DNA of 64,000 bases from Streptomyces sp. NBC_01439 (GCF_036227605.1 NZ_CP109487.1:6199501-6263500), one strand, 5' to 3'; positions 16,900 through 25,809 are shown, counted from the stretch's first letter. A program made the numbers and translations. The notes: a model not told the origin generated them from the sequence alone.

Positions 16900-18897
16900 A
16901 TGGACGACCTGGCCCGGCTCGCTGCCCAGTACGGAGTCGCCACCGACTACCGGCCCGCCGCGGACGTCACCGTCCCGGTGCCGGAGACCACCGTCAGGGC
17001 GGTCCTCGGGCTGCTGGGGGTGGTCACCGACGACGCGGCGAGCATCCGGGCGGGCGCCGAGTCCGCCGCACAGGAGGCGGCCGAGCGGCTGCTGCCGCCC
17101 ACGGTGGTGCTCTGGCAGGGGGACCGGGTGGCTCCGGAGCCCGCCCCGCTGCCCCCGGGCAGCCGGGTGCGGGTGCTGGCCGAGGAGACGGGGGAGGCGC
17201 TCGCATGGGGCCCCGCGCTGCCGCTGGGCGTCCACCGGCTCATCGCCGAGGCGCCCGACGGGCGCAGCGCCGAGGCCACCTTGGTCGTGGCCCCGCAACG
17301 GGCCCCGGCCGCGCCCGGGCGGGCCCACGGGCTGCTCGTCCAGCTCTACTCCTTGCTCTCCGAGCGCTCCTGGGGCATGGGCGACCTCGGCGACCTCGCG
17401 GAGCTCGCCCGTTGGGCGGGCCGGACCCACGGCGCCGGGTTCATCCAGGTCAACCCGCTGCACGCGGCCGTGCCCGGGGCCCCGACCGACCCCTCCCCGT
17501 ACCGGCCGTCCTCGCGGCGCTTCCCGGACCCCGTCCACCTGCGGATCGAGGACGTCCCCGAATACGCCGACTGCCCCGACCGCCGGGCCCTCGACGAGCT
17601 CGCCGCCCGTGGTGGGGAACTGCGCCGCCAGGTCCTGGAGAAGGGCGCGCTGATCGACCGAGACGCCGTCTGGGAACTCAAGCGGTCCGCCCTGGAACTG
17701 CTGTACGCCGTCCCGCGCACCCCCGAACGCGAAGCCGCCTACCGGGCGTTCTGTGCCGAACAGGGGGCTCCGCTGGACGTGCACGCCACCTGGTGCGCGG
17801 GGCACGCGGGGGAGGAGGACCCGAAGGAGCGGGCCGATTTCCACCGCTGGCTGGTCTGGCTGACGGACGGCCAGCTCGCCGCCGCCCAGCGGGCCGCCCG
17901 CGGGGCCGGCATGACGGTCGGCATCGTCCACGACCTCGCCGTCGGGGTGCACCCGCAGGGTTCCGACGTCTTCGGGTCGCCCTGCTACGCGCGGCACATC
18001 TCGGTCGGGGCCCCGCCGGACGCCTTCAACGCCCGCGGCCAGGACTGGGGGCTGCCGCCGTGGCGCCCGGACGTACTGGCCGCCACCGGCTACGCCCCCT
18101 TCCGGTCCCTGCTGCGGGGGGTGTTCCGCTACGCGGGCGCCCTGCGGATCGACCACGTGATGGGTCTGTTCCGGCTCTGGTGGATCCCGGAGGGGACCCC
18201 GCCCGCGGAGGGCGCGTACGTCAGCTACGACGGCGAGGCCATGCTGGCGATCCTGGTGCTGGAGGCCCACCGGGCGGGCGCCCTGGTCATCGGTGAGGAC
18301 CTCGGGACGGTGGAGCCGCGGGTCCGTCAGGAGCTGGCCCGGCGCGGGGTGCTCGGCACCTCGGTGCTCTGGTTCGAGCGGGACTGGGACGGGGCCGGGG
18401 CCCCGCTGGCCGCACAGGCCTGGCGGGCCGACTGCCTGGCCACCGTCACCACGCACGACCTGCCGCCCACGGCCGCCAAACTCGCCGGGGGCCATGTGGA
18501 ACTGCGCGACCGGCTCGGCCTGCTGACCCGCCCGGCCGAGCTGGAGCGCGTCGAAGACGCCGCGGACACCGCCGAGTGGCTGGAGCTGCTGGACGGCCTC
18601 GGACTGGACACCAAGGGCGAGGAGGCCGCCGTACGGGCCCTGTACGCCTTCCTGCTGCGCACCCCCGCGCGGCTGGTCGGCGTATGGCTGCCCGATGCGG
18701 TGGGGGACCGGCGGCCGCAGAACCTGCCGGGGACCTGGGACCAGTACCCCAATTGGCGGCTGCCGGTCGCCGATGCCGCGGGGCGGCCGCTGACCCTGGA
18801 GGAGCTCGTGTCCTCGCCCCGGGCGAACGCCCTGCTGAGCGCGGTGGGGGAGGGCGCACGGCCTCGTACGGCACCCCCGGGCGCGCGCCCCGTTTAG
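16900..18897 (+). CDS. malQ: 4-alpha-glucanotransferase (amylomaltase, GH77)
   Basis: A 665-residue GH77 enzyme that transfers alpha-1,4-glucan segments and releases glucose from maltodextrins. It has an N-terminal beta-sandwich extension of about 130 residues common in actinobacterial MalQ, then the barrel with nucleophile D418 (ALRIDHVMGLF), acid/base E466 (VIGEDLGTV) and stabiliser D520 (TTHDLPPTA). The ATG at 16900 has GAAGGAG nine bases upstream. It stands alone, divergent from the GH84 gene. Confidence 0.95.
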   Translation: MDDLARLAAQYGVATDYRPAADVTVPVPETTVRAVLGLLGVVTDDAASIRAGAESAAQEAAERLLPPTVVLWQGDRVAPEPAPLPPGSRVRVLAEETGEALAWGPALPLGVHRLIAEAPDGRSAEATLVVAPQRAPAAPGRAHGLLVQLYSLLSERSWGMGDLGDLAELARWAGRTHGAGFIQVNPLHAAVPGAPTDPSPYRPSSRRFPDPVHLRIEDVPEYADCPDRRALDELAARGGELRRQVLEKGALIDRDAVWELKRSALELLYAVPRTPEREAAYRAFCAEQGAPLDVHATWCAGHAGEEDPKERADFHRWLVWLTDGQLAAAQRAARGAGMTVGIVHDLAVGVHPQGSDVFGSPCYARHISVGAPPDAFNARGQDWGLPPWRPDVLAATGYAPFRSLLRGVFRYAGALRIDHVMGLFRLWWIPEGTPPAEGAYVSYDGEAMLAILVLEAHRAGALVIGEDLGTVEPRVRQELARRGVLGTSVLWFERDWDGAGAPLAAQAWRADCLATVTTHDLPPTAAKLAGGHVELRDRLGLLTRPAELERVEDAADTAEWLELLDGLGLDTKGEEAAVRALYAFLLRTPARLVGVWLPDAVGDRRPQNLPGTWDQYPNWRLPVADAAGRPLTLEELVSSPRANALLSAVGEGARPRTAPPGARPV

Positions 18898-18905
18898 GTG
18901 TTCGC

Positions 18906-18911
18906 TACGTT
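18906..18911 (+). promoter_or_regulatory. -10 box of a probable leaderless promoter
   Basis: TACGTT (TANNNT) ends six bases before the GTG of the next gene, and no ribosome site exists in the gap, so transcription probably begins at the start codon. Confidence 0.5.
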
Positions 18912-18917
18912 TGCACC

Positions 18918-19160
18918 GTGGACAAGAAGAACGCTCTGCGCGCCGGCGCCGTCACGGCCGGAACCGCGCTGATGATGCTGCTGATGACGTCTCCCGCCCT
19001 CGCGCTTACCCGCGACGACGGTGACGACCCGGGTCCGGGCCTGAGCATCGGTGAGACGCTCGGCCTGTACGTGGCCCTGCCCCTGGTGATCTTCCTGGGC
19101 ATCATCGGTCTCGTGATGGTCCTCGACAAGTCGTCGGACCGGAAGCCGAAGCAGGCCTGA
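18918..19160 (+). CDS. Small secreted or membrane protein, function unknown
   Basis: An 80-residue protein with an N-terminal hydrophobic signal-like segment (AGTALMMLLMTSPALA), a short acidic Gly/Pro-rich loop (RDDGDDPGPG) and one C-terminal membrane helix (LYVALPLVIFLGIIGLVMVL) followed by a basic tail. It starts with GTG directly downstream of a TANNNT box. I do not recognise a named family. Its position just after malQ, 20 bases beyond the stop, may simply be proximity, because it appears to have its own promoter. Confidence 0.75.
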   Translation: MDKKNALRAGAVTAGTALMMLLMTSPALALTRDDGDDPGPGLSIGETLGLYVALPLVIFLGIIGLVMVLDKSSDRKPKQA

Positions 19161-19269
19161 GCCGGTCCGGCCCCACGGGGCCGGGACCAGTAGACCTTTC
19201 CGGGCGCCGGGGGTCCGCACCGCCGATTCGTTTCGACCGTGCGACGACCCCCGGCGCCTTGTCGTACCC

Positions 19270-19761
19270 TCAGACGGCGGCCAGGAGCCGGCGGAGCAGG
19301 CCGGTGAGCACGGCGACCTCGTCGTCGGTCAGCCCGGTGAGCGCGGCGCGCTGCACTTCCAGACCGGCGCCGACGGCCTCGTCGATGAGCGCGAGGCCGC
19401 GGTCGGTGATCGTCACCTGGAGCCCCCGCCGGTCGTGGGGATCGGGCTTGCGGTAGAGCAGCCCGGCCTTCTCCAGCTTGTCCAGACGCCCGGTCATGCC
19501 GCCCGTGGTGAGCATCAGGGTGGCCGAGAGCTGCCGGGGCGAAAGCGTGTAGGGCTCGCCCGACCGGCGCAGCGTGGCCACGACGTCGAACTCGCCGCGC
19601 GAGATGCCGAAGCGCGCATAGCGCTGCTCCATTGCGTCGCCCATGGCCTTGGCGATCCGGTAGATGCGTCCGAAGACGGCCATGGGGGCCGTCTCCAGGT
19701 CGGGGCGCACGGCGAACCACTGGGCCGTGATCGCATCCACTGCGTCCTTGTCGTCACTCAT
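19270..19761 (-). CDS. MarR-family transcriptional regulator
   Basis: A 163-residue winged-helix regulator. The DNA-binding core runs from about 50 to 115 (SRGEFDVVATLRRSG, LSATLMLTTGGMTGRLDKLEKAGLL) with the MarR wing signature PDPHDRRGLQVTITDRG. The ATG at 19761 lies six bases after a GATACT -10 box, with TTGCGA 18 bases further upstream, so the mRNA may be leaderless. It is divergent from an MFS transporter remnant, and a perfect 28-bp dyad stands between them. MarR proteins of this kind typically repress a neighbouring efflux gene and release DNA on binding a small aromatic molecule. Confidence 0.88.
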   Translation of the reverse strand: MSDDKDAVDAITAQWFAVRPDLETAPMAVFGRIYRIAKAMGDAMEQRYARFGISRGEFDVVATLRRSGEPYTLSPRQLSATLMLTTGGMTGRLDKLEKAGLLYRKPDPHDRRGLQVTITDRGLALIDEAVGAGLEVQRAALTGLTDDEVAVLTGLLRRLLAAV

Positions 19762-19767
19762 GCGTGC

Positions 19768-19797
19768 AGTATCCGGCTTCCCCGAGATCGTTCGCAA
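19768..19797 (-). promoter_or_regulatory. Promoter of the marR gene
   Basis: On the minus strand TTGCGA (19792-19797), an 18-base spacer and GATACT (19768-19773) precede the ATG by six bases. Confidence 0.5.
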
Positions 19798-19806
19798 GAA
19801 AGTTGC

Positions 19807-19834
19807 TTGACGGTAAGTAGCTTAGCGATAAGCT
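19807..19834 (+). promoter_or_regulatory. Promoter of the truncated MFS gene
   Basis: TTGACG (19807-19812), a 16-base spacer and TAAGCT (19829-19834). The whole spacer and the -10 lie inside the MarR operator, so the regulator would block it. Confidence 0.6.
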
Positions 19835-19840
19835 ACTTAC
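19813..19840. promoter_or_regulatory. MarR operator: perfect 12-bp inverted repeat
   Basis: GTAAGTAGCTTA (19813-19824), spacer GCGA, TAAGCTACTTAC (19829-19840). The arms are perfectly complementary. It overlaps the plus-strand promoter and lies 15 bases upstream of the -35 of marR, as expected for a divergently acting, autoregulating MarR protein. Confidence 0.8.
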
Positions 19841-19866
19841 CAGCAACCAAGTCCGGGGGGGAGGTC

Positions 19867-20103
19867 ATGGCCGTGTTCATGAGGAAGACAGCCGCATCAG
19901 GGGAAGCGAAGGTCGCGGGGGAGCGGTCGCGGCTCCCCGGAATCGGCATCGGCTCGATCGGGACCGGTAGGCACGTCCCCTTCTCGCTGGTCTTCTTCCA
20001 CCACGTCACCGGCCTCTCCCCCACCGTCGTCGGCCTGGTCATGACGGTGACCGGGCCGGTCGGGCCGGCGTTCGTGCCGCTGGCCGGCCCGGCCGCCGCC
20101 TGA
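19867..20103 (+). pseudogene. N-terminal remnant of an MFS drug transporter
   Basis: A 78-codon reading frame whose residues 24-66 (PGIGIGSIGTGRHVPFSLVFFHHVTGLSPTVVGLV is the span; key part FSLVFFHHVTGLS) match the first two helices of actinobacterial MFS exporters, which are normally about 400 residues long. The frame then ends in GPAFVPLAGPAAA and a stop, followed by Pro-rich sequence with CCGCCGGTCC repeats and then the next gene. It keeps an intact start, a GGGGGAGG ribosome site and a MarR-controlled promoter, so an internal deletion probably removed the rest. It is very unlikely to transport anything. Confidence 0.7.
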
Positions 20104-20192
20104 GCCCCGCCGGTCCACCTGCCGGTCCACCCGCCGGCTTTCCCCGCCGGTCCTCCCGCCCGCTCGCCCGTCAGATCCAGGAGCCACCCGCC

Positions 20193-21125
20193 ATGAAGCG
20201 CTTAGCCACCGTCGCCCTGACCGCACTCGCCCCCATCTCCTGGGGCTCCACCTACGCCGTGGCCACCGAGCTGCTGCCGCCCGACCGGCCGCTGTTCACC
20301 GGAGTGATGCGGGCCCTGCCCGCCGGACTGCTGCTGACCGCCCTGGCCCGCACCCTGCCCAAGGGTCAGTGGTGGTGGAAGTCCGCCGTCCTCGGCATCC
20401 TCAACATCGGCGCCTTCTTCCCGCTCCTGTTCCTCTCCGCCTATCGGCTCCCCGGCGGGGTCGCGGCCGTACTGGGCGCCGCCGGCCCGCTGTTCGTCGT
20501 AGGGCTGGCCGCGCTCGTCCTCGGGGAGCGGGCGAGCCTGCGCACCGTGCTCGCCGCCGTCGTCGCGGCGTTCGGCGTGAGCATGGTCGTCCTGACCGCC
20601 GAGGCCCGGCTCGACGCGGTCGGCATCGTCGCCGGTGTGATCTCCTCCGCCTCCATGGGTGCCGGCACCGTGATGACCAAGCGCTGGGGCCGCCCCGAGG
20701 GCGTGGGCCCGCTGGCGATGACCGGCTGGCAGCTCACCGCGGGCGGACTGTTCATCATTCCGGTCGCCGCCCTCGTCGAGGGCGCCCCGCCCGCGCTCGA
20801 CGGCAAGGCCTTCCTCGGCTACGGCTACATGATGCTGATCAACACCGGGATCGCGTACTGGCTCTGGTTCCGCGGCATCGGAGCCCTCAGTGCCACCTCG
20901 GTCACCCTGCTCGGCCCGCTTTCCCCGCTCACCGCCGCCGTCATCGGCTGGGCCGCCCTCGGGCAGGCGCTCTCGCCGATCCAGCTCGTCGGGATGGCGA
21001 TCGCCTTCGGGGCCACCGTCGCCGGTCAGCTGGCCGCCGCCCGCAAGCCCCGATCGTTCAGTTCTCCTGAAAAGAATGATCAGAACATTTCGATGGACCT
21101 GACGGATGAGGCGGTGCGACGGTAG
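20193..21125 (+). CDS. EamA/DMT-family transporter
   Basis: A 310-residue membrane protein with about ten helices arranged as two EamA repeats (APISWGSTYAVATELLP at the start and ISSASMGAGTVMTKRWG in the middle). Members export amino acids, metabolites or drugs. The final 25 residues are charged (KPRSFSSPEKNDQNISMD) and unusually AT-rich at the DNA level compared with the neighbours, suggesting a recent change of the C-terminus. The ATG has CAGGAG nine bases upstream. It follows the MFS remnant, so it may now be the gene served by the MarR-controlled promoter. Confidence 0.88.
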   Translation: MKRLATVALTALAPISWGSTYAVATELLPPDRPLFTGVMRALPAGLLLTALARTLPKGQWWWKSAVLGILNIGAFFPLLFLSAYRLPGGVAAVLGAAGPLFVVGLAALVLGERASLRTVLAAVVAAFGVSMVVLTAEARLDAVGIVAGVISSASMGAGTVMTKRWGRPEGVGPLAMTGWQLTAGGLFIIPVAALVEGAPPALDGKAFLGYGYMMLINTGIAYWLWFRGIGALSATSVTLLGPLSPLTAAVIGWAALGQALSPIQLVGMAIAFGATVAGQLAAARKPRSFSSPEKNDQNISMDLTDEAVRR

Positions 21126-21166
21126 TCCACACACCCCACCAGCCCACCCCGAGGAGCAGACCCACA

Positions 21167-22096
21167 GTGGCCGTCATGGACCGCGTCCGTACCGTCTCGC
21201 AAGCCGAGCCCGGCAGCACCGGAAAGAAGGGTGCCGCCGGGCTCGGCGTACTCCTCGCCCTGCTCGCGACGGTCGTCTGGTCCGGCAGCTTCGTCGCCAC
21301 CCGGGGCATGGCCGAGACCGTCCCGCCCGTCCAGGCGGTCTTCTGGCGCTGGATCATCGCCCTCCTCGCCGTCGCCCCCTTCGCCGCCCGCCAGGCCTGG
21401 CAGCAGCGGGCCCTGATCCGGCGCCACCTCGGCTTCGTCGCCTTCGCCTCACTGTTCGGCGTCACCCTCTACAACACGCTCGTGCACCAGGCCGGACTAA
21501 CCACCTCCGCCTCCAACATGGGCATGATCATGGCCGCCTCGCCCGTCATCATGGCGCTCTACGCCCGCCTCGGCGGCGAACGGCTCGGCAAGCGGCGGAC
21601 CTTCGGCATGCTGCTCGCCGCCTTCGGAGTGCTGCTGCTCGTCGGGGACGGCTCGCTCGGCTTCGACTTCGGCGCCGGCGACCTGTGGATGTTCGCCGCC
21701 GCCCTCTCCTTCGCCACGTACAGCGCCCTGCTCAAGCGCAAGCCCGCCGAACTCGGCGGAGCGGCCTTCCTGATCACCACCTTCGTGCTCGGCGCGCTGA
21801 TGCTGGCACCCGCCTACGCCGTCTCCGTATCCGTCCAGGGCGGCTTCGAGGCCACCACCGGGACGGTCGGACCGCTGCTGTACGTCGGGGTGTTCTCCTC
21901 TGCCGTCGCCTTCTTCGCCTGGAACAAGGCCGTCTCGATGATCGGGGCGGCCCGCGCGGGAGTCGTCTACTACCTCCAGCCGGTGTGCGTGGCCGGGCTC
22001 GGCCTCCTGCTGCTGGACGAGCGGACCGGACCGGCGCAGCTGCTCTGCATGGCGCTCATCCTCGGAGGGGTCGGGCTGGGGAGTGCCCGGCGGTAG
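21167..22096 (+). CDS. EamA/DMT-family transporter
   Basis: A 309-residue, ten-helix EamA exporter. The first repeat starts VLLALLATVVWSGSFVATRG and the second at WMFAAALSFATYSALLKRKP. The GTG at 21167 has GAGGAG ten bases upstream; an ATG at 21176 is an alternative. It lies 41 bases after the first EamA gene in the same direction but is only distantly similar to it, so this is a pair of related rather than duplicated genes. The gene for a LysR regulator follows 10 bases downstream. Confidence 0.88.
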   Translation: MAVMDRVRTVSQAEPGSTGKKGAAGLGVLLALLATVVWSGSFVATRGMAETVPPVQAVFWRWIIALLAVAPFAARQAWQQRALIRRHLGFVAFASLFGVTLYNTLVHQAGLTTSASNMGMIMAASPVIMALYARLGGERLGKRRTFGMLLAAFGVLLLVGDGSLGFDFGAGDLWMFAAALSFATYSALLKRKPAELGGAAFLITTFVLGALMLAPAYAVSVSVQGGFEATTGTVGPLLYVGVFSSAVAFFAWNKAVSMIGAARAGVVYYLQPVCVAGLGLLLLDERTGPAQLLCMALILGGVGLGSARR

Positions 22097-22099
22097 GTT
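22094..22099 (+). promoter_or_regulatory. -10 box of a possible leaderless lysR promoter
   Basis: TAGGTT overlaps the stop codon of the EamA gene and ends seven bases before the ATG of the LysR gene; there is no strong ribosome site in between. Confidence 0.4.
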
Positions 22100-22106
22100 C
22101 GGGCCC

Positions 22107-23009
22107 ATGACCGAGTGGGACATCAAGAAGCTGCGGATCTTGCGGACCCTCGCCGAACAGGGGACCGTGACCGCCACGGCCGAGGCGCTCCACATGACGC
22201 CCTCGGCCGTTTCGCAGCAACTGACGAACCTCGCCCGGCAACTGGGCGTGGTGCTGCTGGAGGCCGAGGGCCGCCGGGTGCGGCTCACGGACGCGGCCCA
22301 CCTCGTCCTGCGGCACGCGGAAGCGGTGTTCGCACAACTGGAGCGGGCCGACGCGGAACTGGCCGGATACCTCGCCGGGGACACCGGCGAGGTACGGGTG
22401 GGAGCGTTCTCCACCGCCGTACCGGCGCTCGTGGTCCCCGCGGTGGCCGCGCTGCGGCGGACCCGTCCCGGGGTGGAGGTCCGGGTCCGGGAGACGGAAG
22501 CCGCCGAGGCCTACCAGCTCCTGTCGGCCGGGCACGTGGACCTGGCGCTGTCCCTCACGGCCCACGCACCGACCGCGCGCGATCCCCGGTTCACCCGGGT
22601 CGTGCTCCTGGAGGACCCGCTGGACGTGGCCCTCCCGCCGAGCCACCCGCTGGCGGCCGCGCCCGACCTGCGGCTGGCGGACCTGTCCGGCGACCCGTGG
22701 ATCTACGGGGGCAGCGGACCCTGGTCGGAGATCGCCCGGTCCGCGTGCGAGGCGGCGGGCTTCGTCCCGGAACAGGCGCACTCGGCGTCCGGCTGGACCG
22801 CGATCCTGGCCATGGTCGAGGCGGGGATGGGGGTGGCGCTGGTACCCCGGATGGTGTCGAGCCGCGCCTCGGGCGTGGCCGTCCGGGTGCTGTCGCGGGA
22901 CCGCCCGACGCGGCACGTGCTCGCCGCGGTCCGGCGCGGTGCCGAGTCCGCGCCCGCGCTGTCCCACGTCCTGACCGCCCTGCGCGAGGTGGCGTCGGCC
23001 CGGCGGTAG
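22107..23009 (+). CDS. LysR-family transcriptional regulator
   Basis: A 300-residue regulator with an N-terminal winged helix (residues 3-62, LRILRTLAEQGTVTATAEALHMTPSAVSQQL) and a LysR substrate-binding domain (VRVGAFSTAVPALVVPAVAAL to the end). It is the third gene of the EamA-EamA-LysR run and probably controls one of the exporters or a distant target. LysR regulators usually stand divergent from their target; here it is downstream in the same direction, so the link is an inference. Confidence 0.88.
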   Translation: MTEWDIKKLRILRTLAEQGTVTATAEALHMTPSAVSQQLTNLARQLGVVLLEAEGRRVRLTDAAHLVLRHAEAVFAQLERADAELAGYLAGDTGEVRVGAFSTAVPALVVPAVAALRRTRPGVEVRVRETEAAEAYQLLSAGHVDLALSLTAHAPTARDPRFTRVVLLEDPLDVALPPSHPLAAAPDLRLADLSGDPWIYGGSGPWSEIARSACEAAGFVPEQAHSASGWTAILAMVEAGMGVALVPRMVSSRASGVAVRVLSRDRPTRHVLAAVRRGAESAPALSHVLTALREVASARR

Positions 23010-23016
23010 GGGTCCG

Positions 23017-23157
23017 GGACTCCGCCCCGGACCCCGTACGTGCGCTCCGCGCCCGTGCCCTCAAACGCCGGGCGGGCTGGATCTTCCAGCCTCGCCCAGG
23101 GGCCCCTCCCAGCGGTAGCTGGGGGAGTTTGAGGCGCGGGGTCCGGGGCGGAGCCCC
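23017..23157. repeat. Streptomyces intergenic palindromic repeat, full copy
   Basis: Outer arms GGACTCCGCCCCGGACCCCG (23017-23036) and the complementary CGGGGTCCGGGGCGGAGCCCC block (23137-23157), middle arms CTCAAAC (23060-23066) / GTTTGAG (23127-23133), and inner hairpins GGCTGGAT/TTCCAGCC and CTCCCAGC/GCTGGGGGAG. It fills the gap between the convergent lysR and pepN genes and could fold into one long branched stem. Confidence 0.7.
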
Positions 23158-23169
23158 AGGCGCGGAGCC

Positions 23170-23201
23170 GCACCCGCGGGAGGAGTTGCTCCCACGGGTG
23201 C
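23170..23201. terminator. Bidirectional terminator hairpin between lysR and pepN
   Basis: GCACCCGCGGGAG (23170-23182) pairs with CTCCCACGGGTGC (23189-23201) with a single mismatch. Confidence 0.6.
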
Positions 23202-23220
23202 GGGCAGAGCCCGGGGGCCC

Positions 23221-25809
23221 TTACGCCTGAGCGGCAGCGGCGGCGTCGGCGGCCTGGGCCTTCAGGGCGCGCTCGACGCCCGCGCGGGACTCCGAGATCA
23301 GACGGCGCAGGGCCGCGTTCGGCTCGGCCGAGGCCAGCCACGCGTCCGTCGCGTCCAGCGTCGCCTGCGAGATCTGGAGCGTCGGGTAGAGGCCCACCGC
23401 GATCTGCTGGGCGATCTCGTGGCTGCGGGTCTCCCAGACCTCCTTGACCGCCGAGAAGAACTTCTCGGTGTACGGGGCCAGCAGCTCGCGCTGGTCGGTC
23501 TGGATGAAGCCGCCGATCACGGCCTCCTGCACCGCGTTCGGCAGGTCGCCGGACTCCACCACCGAGGCCCACGCCTCGGCCTTGGCCTCCGCCGTCGGGC
23601 GCGCCGCCCGGGCGGTCGCCGCGTGGCGCTCGCCGGCCGCCGTGGCGTCCCGCTCCAGCTCCGCGGCGATGGCCGGCTCCCCGGCGACGCCCGTCGCGGC
23701 GAGCCGCTCCAGGAAGGCCCAGCGCAGCTCGGTGTCGACGGCCAGGCCCTCGATCTCCGCCGCGCCGTCCAGCAGCGCCGACAGGTAGGTCAGCTGCCCC
23801 TCGGTGCGGGCGCTGGCCGCGAAGGCACGCGCCCACGCCAGCTGGTGGTCGCCCGCCGGCTCGGCGCCGCGCAGGTGCTCCAGGGTGGCCTCGGTCCAGG
23901 CCGCCAGGCCCTCCTCGCGCCACGCCGGGTCGGCGTACAGGTCGATGGCCAGTTTCACCTGGCGGTGCAGCGACTGCACCACGCCGATGTCGGACTCCTT
24001 GCCGATGCCCGAGAGGACCAGCGCGAGGTAGTCGCGGGTGGCGAGCTCGCCGTCACGCGTCATGTCCCAGGCCGAGGCCCAGCACAGGGCGCGCGGCAGG
24101 GACTCGGCGAAGTCGCCGATGTGCGCGGTGACGGTGGCCAGGGACTCCTCGTCCAGGCGGACCTTCGCGTACGACAGGTCGTCGTCGTTCAGCAGGAAGA
24201 CCGCCGGACGGGTGCGGCCGACCAGCTCCGGCACCGTGGTGAGCGCGCCGTCGATGTCCAGCTCGATCCGGTCGGTGCGCACGAGGGCGCCGTCCTGGAG
24301 CTCGTACAGGCCCACCGCGATGCGGTGCGGGCGCAGGGTGGACTCGCCCTTGGCGCCGGCGGGCAGCGCAGGCGCCTCCTGGCGGATGCCGAAGGCGGTG
24401 ATCACACCGTTCGCGTCGGTGGTGACCTCCGGGCGCAGGATGTTGATGCCGGCCGTCTCCAGCCACGCCTTCGACCAGGCGGCCAGGTCGCGGCCCGAGG
24501 TTTCCTCCAGGGCGCCCAGCAGGTCCGACAGGCGCGTGTTCCCGAACGCGTGCGCCTTGAAGTACGCCTGTACGCCCTTGAAGAAGGCGTCCGTCCCGAC
24601 GTAGGCGACGAGCTGCTTGAGCACCGAGGCGCCCTTGGCGTACGTGATGCCGTCGAAGTTGACCATGACGTCGTCGAGGTCACGGATGTCGGCCATGATC
24701 GGGTGCGTGGACGGCAGCTGGTCCTGCCGGTACGCCCAGGTCTTCATGGAGTTGGCGAAGGTGGTCCACGCGTGCGGCCACTTCGAGCCCTCCGCGTACG
24801 CCTGGCAGGCGATCGACGTGTACGTCGCGAAGGACTCGTTCAGCCACAGGTCGTTCCACCACTCCATGGTGACCAGGTCGCCGAACCACATGTGGGCGAG
24901 CTCGTGGAGGATGGTCTCCGCGCGCACCTCGTACGCCGCGTCCGTCACCTTCGAGCGGAAGACGTACTGGTCGCGGATGGTGACCGCGCCCGCGTTCTCC
25001 ATGGCGCCCGCGTTGAACTCCGGGACGAAGAGCTGGTCGTACTTGGCGAAGGGGTAGTCGTAGGCGAACTTCTCCTGGAACCAGTCGAAGCCCTGCCGGG
25101 TGACGTCGAAGATCGCGTCCGCGTCGAGGAACTCGGCGAGCGAGGGGCGGCAGTAGATGCCGAGCGGGACGGACTGGCCGTCCTTGCCCTCGTAGGAGCT
25201 GTGCACGGAGTGGTACGGGCCGACGATCAGCGCGGTGATGTACGAGGAGATGCGCGGGGTCGGCTCGAAGCGCCAGACGTTGTCCTTGACGTTCGCGGCC
25301 TCCGGCGTCGGCGAGTTCGAGATGACCGTCCAGCCCTCGGGGGCCGTCACGGTGAACTGGAACGTGGCCTTCAGGTCGGGCTGCTCGAAGCTGGCGAAGA
25401 CCCGCCGCGCGTCCGGAACCTCGAACTGGGTGTAGAGGTAGGCCTGCTGGTCGACCGGGTCGACGAAGCGGTGGAGGCCCTCACCGGTGTTCGTGTACGC
25501 GCAGTCCGCGACGACGCGGAGCTCGTTGGCCCCGGCCGCCAGGTGGCGCAGGGCGATCCGGGAGTCGTGGAAGACCGCCGCGACGTCCAGCGACTTGCCG
25601 TTGAGGACGACCTCGTGCACGGCCGGTGCGACCAGGTCGATGAAGGTCTCGCCCCCGGCCTCGGCCGACTGGAAGCGCACGGTGGTCACGGACGGGTAGG
25701 TGCCACCCTCCTGTGCGCCGCTGAGATCGAGTTCGATCTCGTAGGAGTCGACGGTCAGCAGCTTGGCCCTCTGCTGAGCCTCTTCACGGGTGAGATTCGT
25801 GCCAGGCAC
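23221..25809 (-). CDS. pepN: Aminopeptidase N (M1 family), first copy
   Basis: An 862-residue cytosolic M1 metallopeptidase that removes N-terminal residues from peptides. The exopeptidase motif GAMENAGAVT lies near residue 265, and the zinc site HELAHMWFGDLVTMEWW with the third ligand in LNESFA lies near 302-325. A C-terminal ERAP1-like helical domain completes the family length. The GTG at 25809 is set by GAAGGAG eight bases upstream. A second pepN at 35153-37711 shares the architecture but differs in the substrate loop (GAMENPGMVT). Confidence 0.95.
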   Translation of the reverse strand: MPGTNLTREEAQQRAKLLTVDSYEIELDLSGAQEGGTYPSVTTVRFQSAEAGGETFIDLVAPAVHEVVLNGKSLDVAAVFHDSRIALRHLAAGANELRVVADCAYTNTGEGLHRFVDPVDQQAYLYTQFEVPDARRVFASFEQPDLKATFQFTVTAPEGWTVISNSPTPEAANVKDNVWRFEPTPRISSYITALIVGPYHSVHSSYEGKDGQSVPLGIYCRPSLAEFLDADAIFDVTRQGFDWFQEKFAYDYPFAKYDQLFVPEFNAGAMENAGAVTIRDQYVFRSKVTDAAYEVRAETILHELAHMWFGDLVTMEWWNDLWLNESFATYTSIACQAYAEGSKWPHAWTTFANSMKTWAYRQDQLPSTHPIMADIRDLDDVMVNFDGITYAKGASVLKQLVAYVGTDAFFKGVQAYFKAHAFGNTRLSDLLGALEETSGRDLAAWSKAWLETAGINILRPEVTTDANGVITAFGIRQEAPALPAGAKGESTLRPHRIAVGLYELQDGALVRTDRIELDIDGALTTVPELVGRTRPAVFLLNDDDLSYAKVRLDEESLATVTAHIGDFAESLPRALCWASAWDMTRDGELATRDYLALVLSGIGKESDIGVVQSLHRQVKLAIDLYADPAWREEGLAAWTEATLEHLRGAEPAGDHQLAWARAFAASARTEGQLTYLSALLDGAAEIEGLAVDTELRWAFLERLAATGVAGEPAIAAELERDATAAGERHAATARAARPTAEAKAEAWASVVESGDLPNAVQEAVIGGFIQTDQRELLAPYTEKFFSAVKEVWETRSHEIAQQIAVGLYPTLQISQATLDATDAWLASAEPNAALRRLISESRAGVERALKAQAADAAAAAQA

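Noticed and set aside
4640..18897. A single polysaccharide utilisation cluster from csn through GH84 to malQ
   Set aside because: The csn operon is closed by its own operator and a terminator, and MscS and HNH genes lie in between; malQ and GH84 have separate promoters, so the proximity alone is not evidence of one unit.
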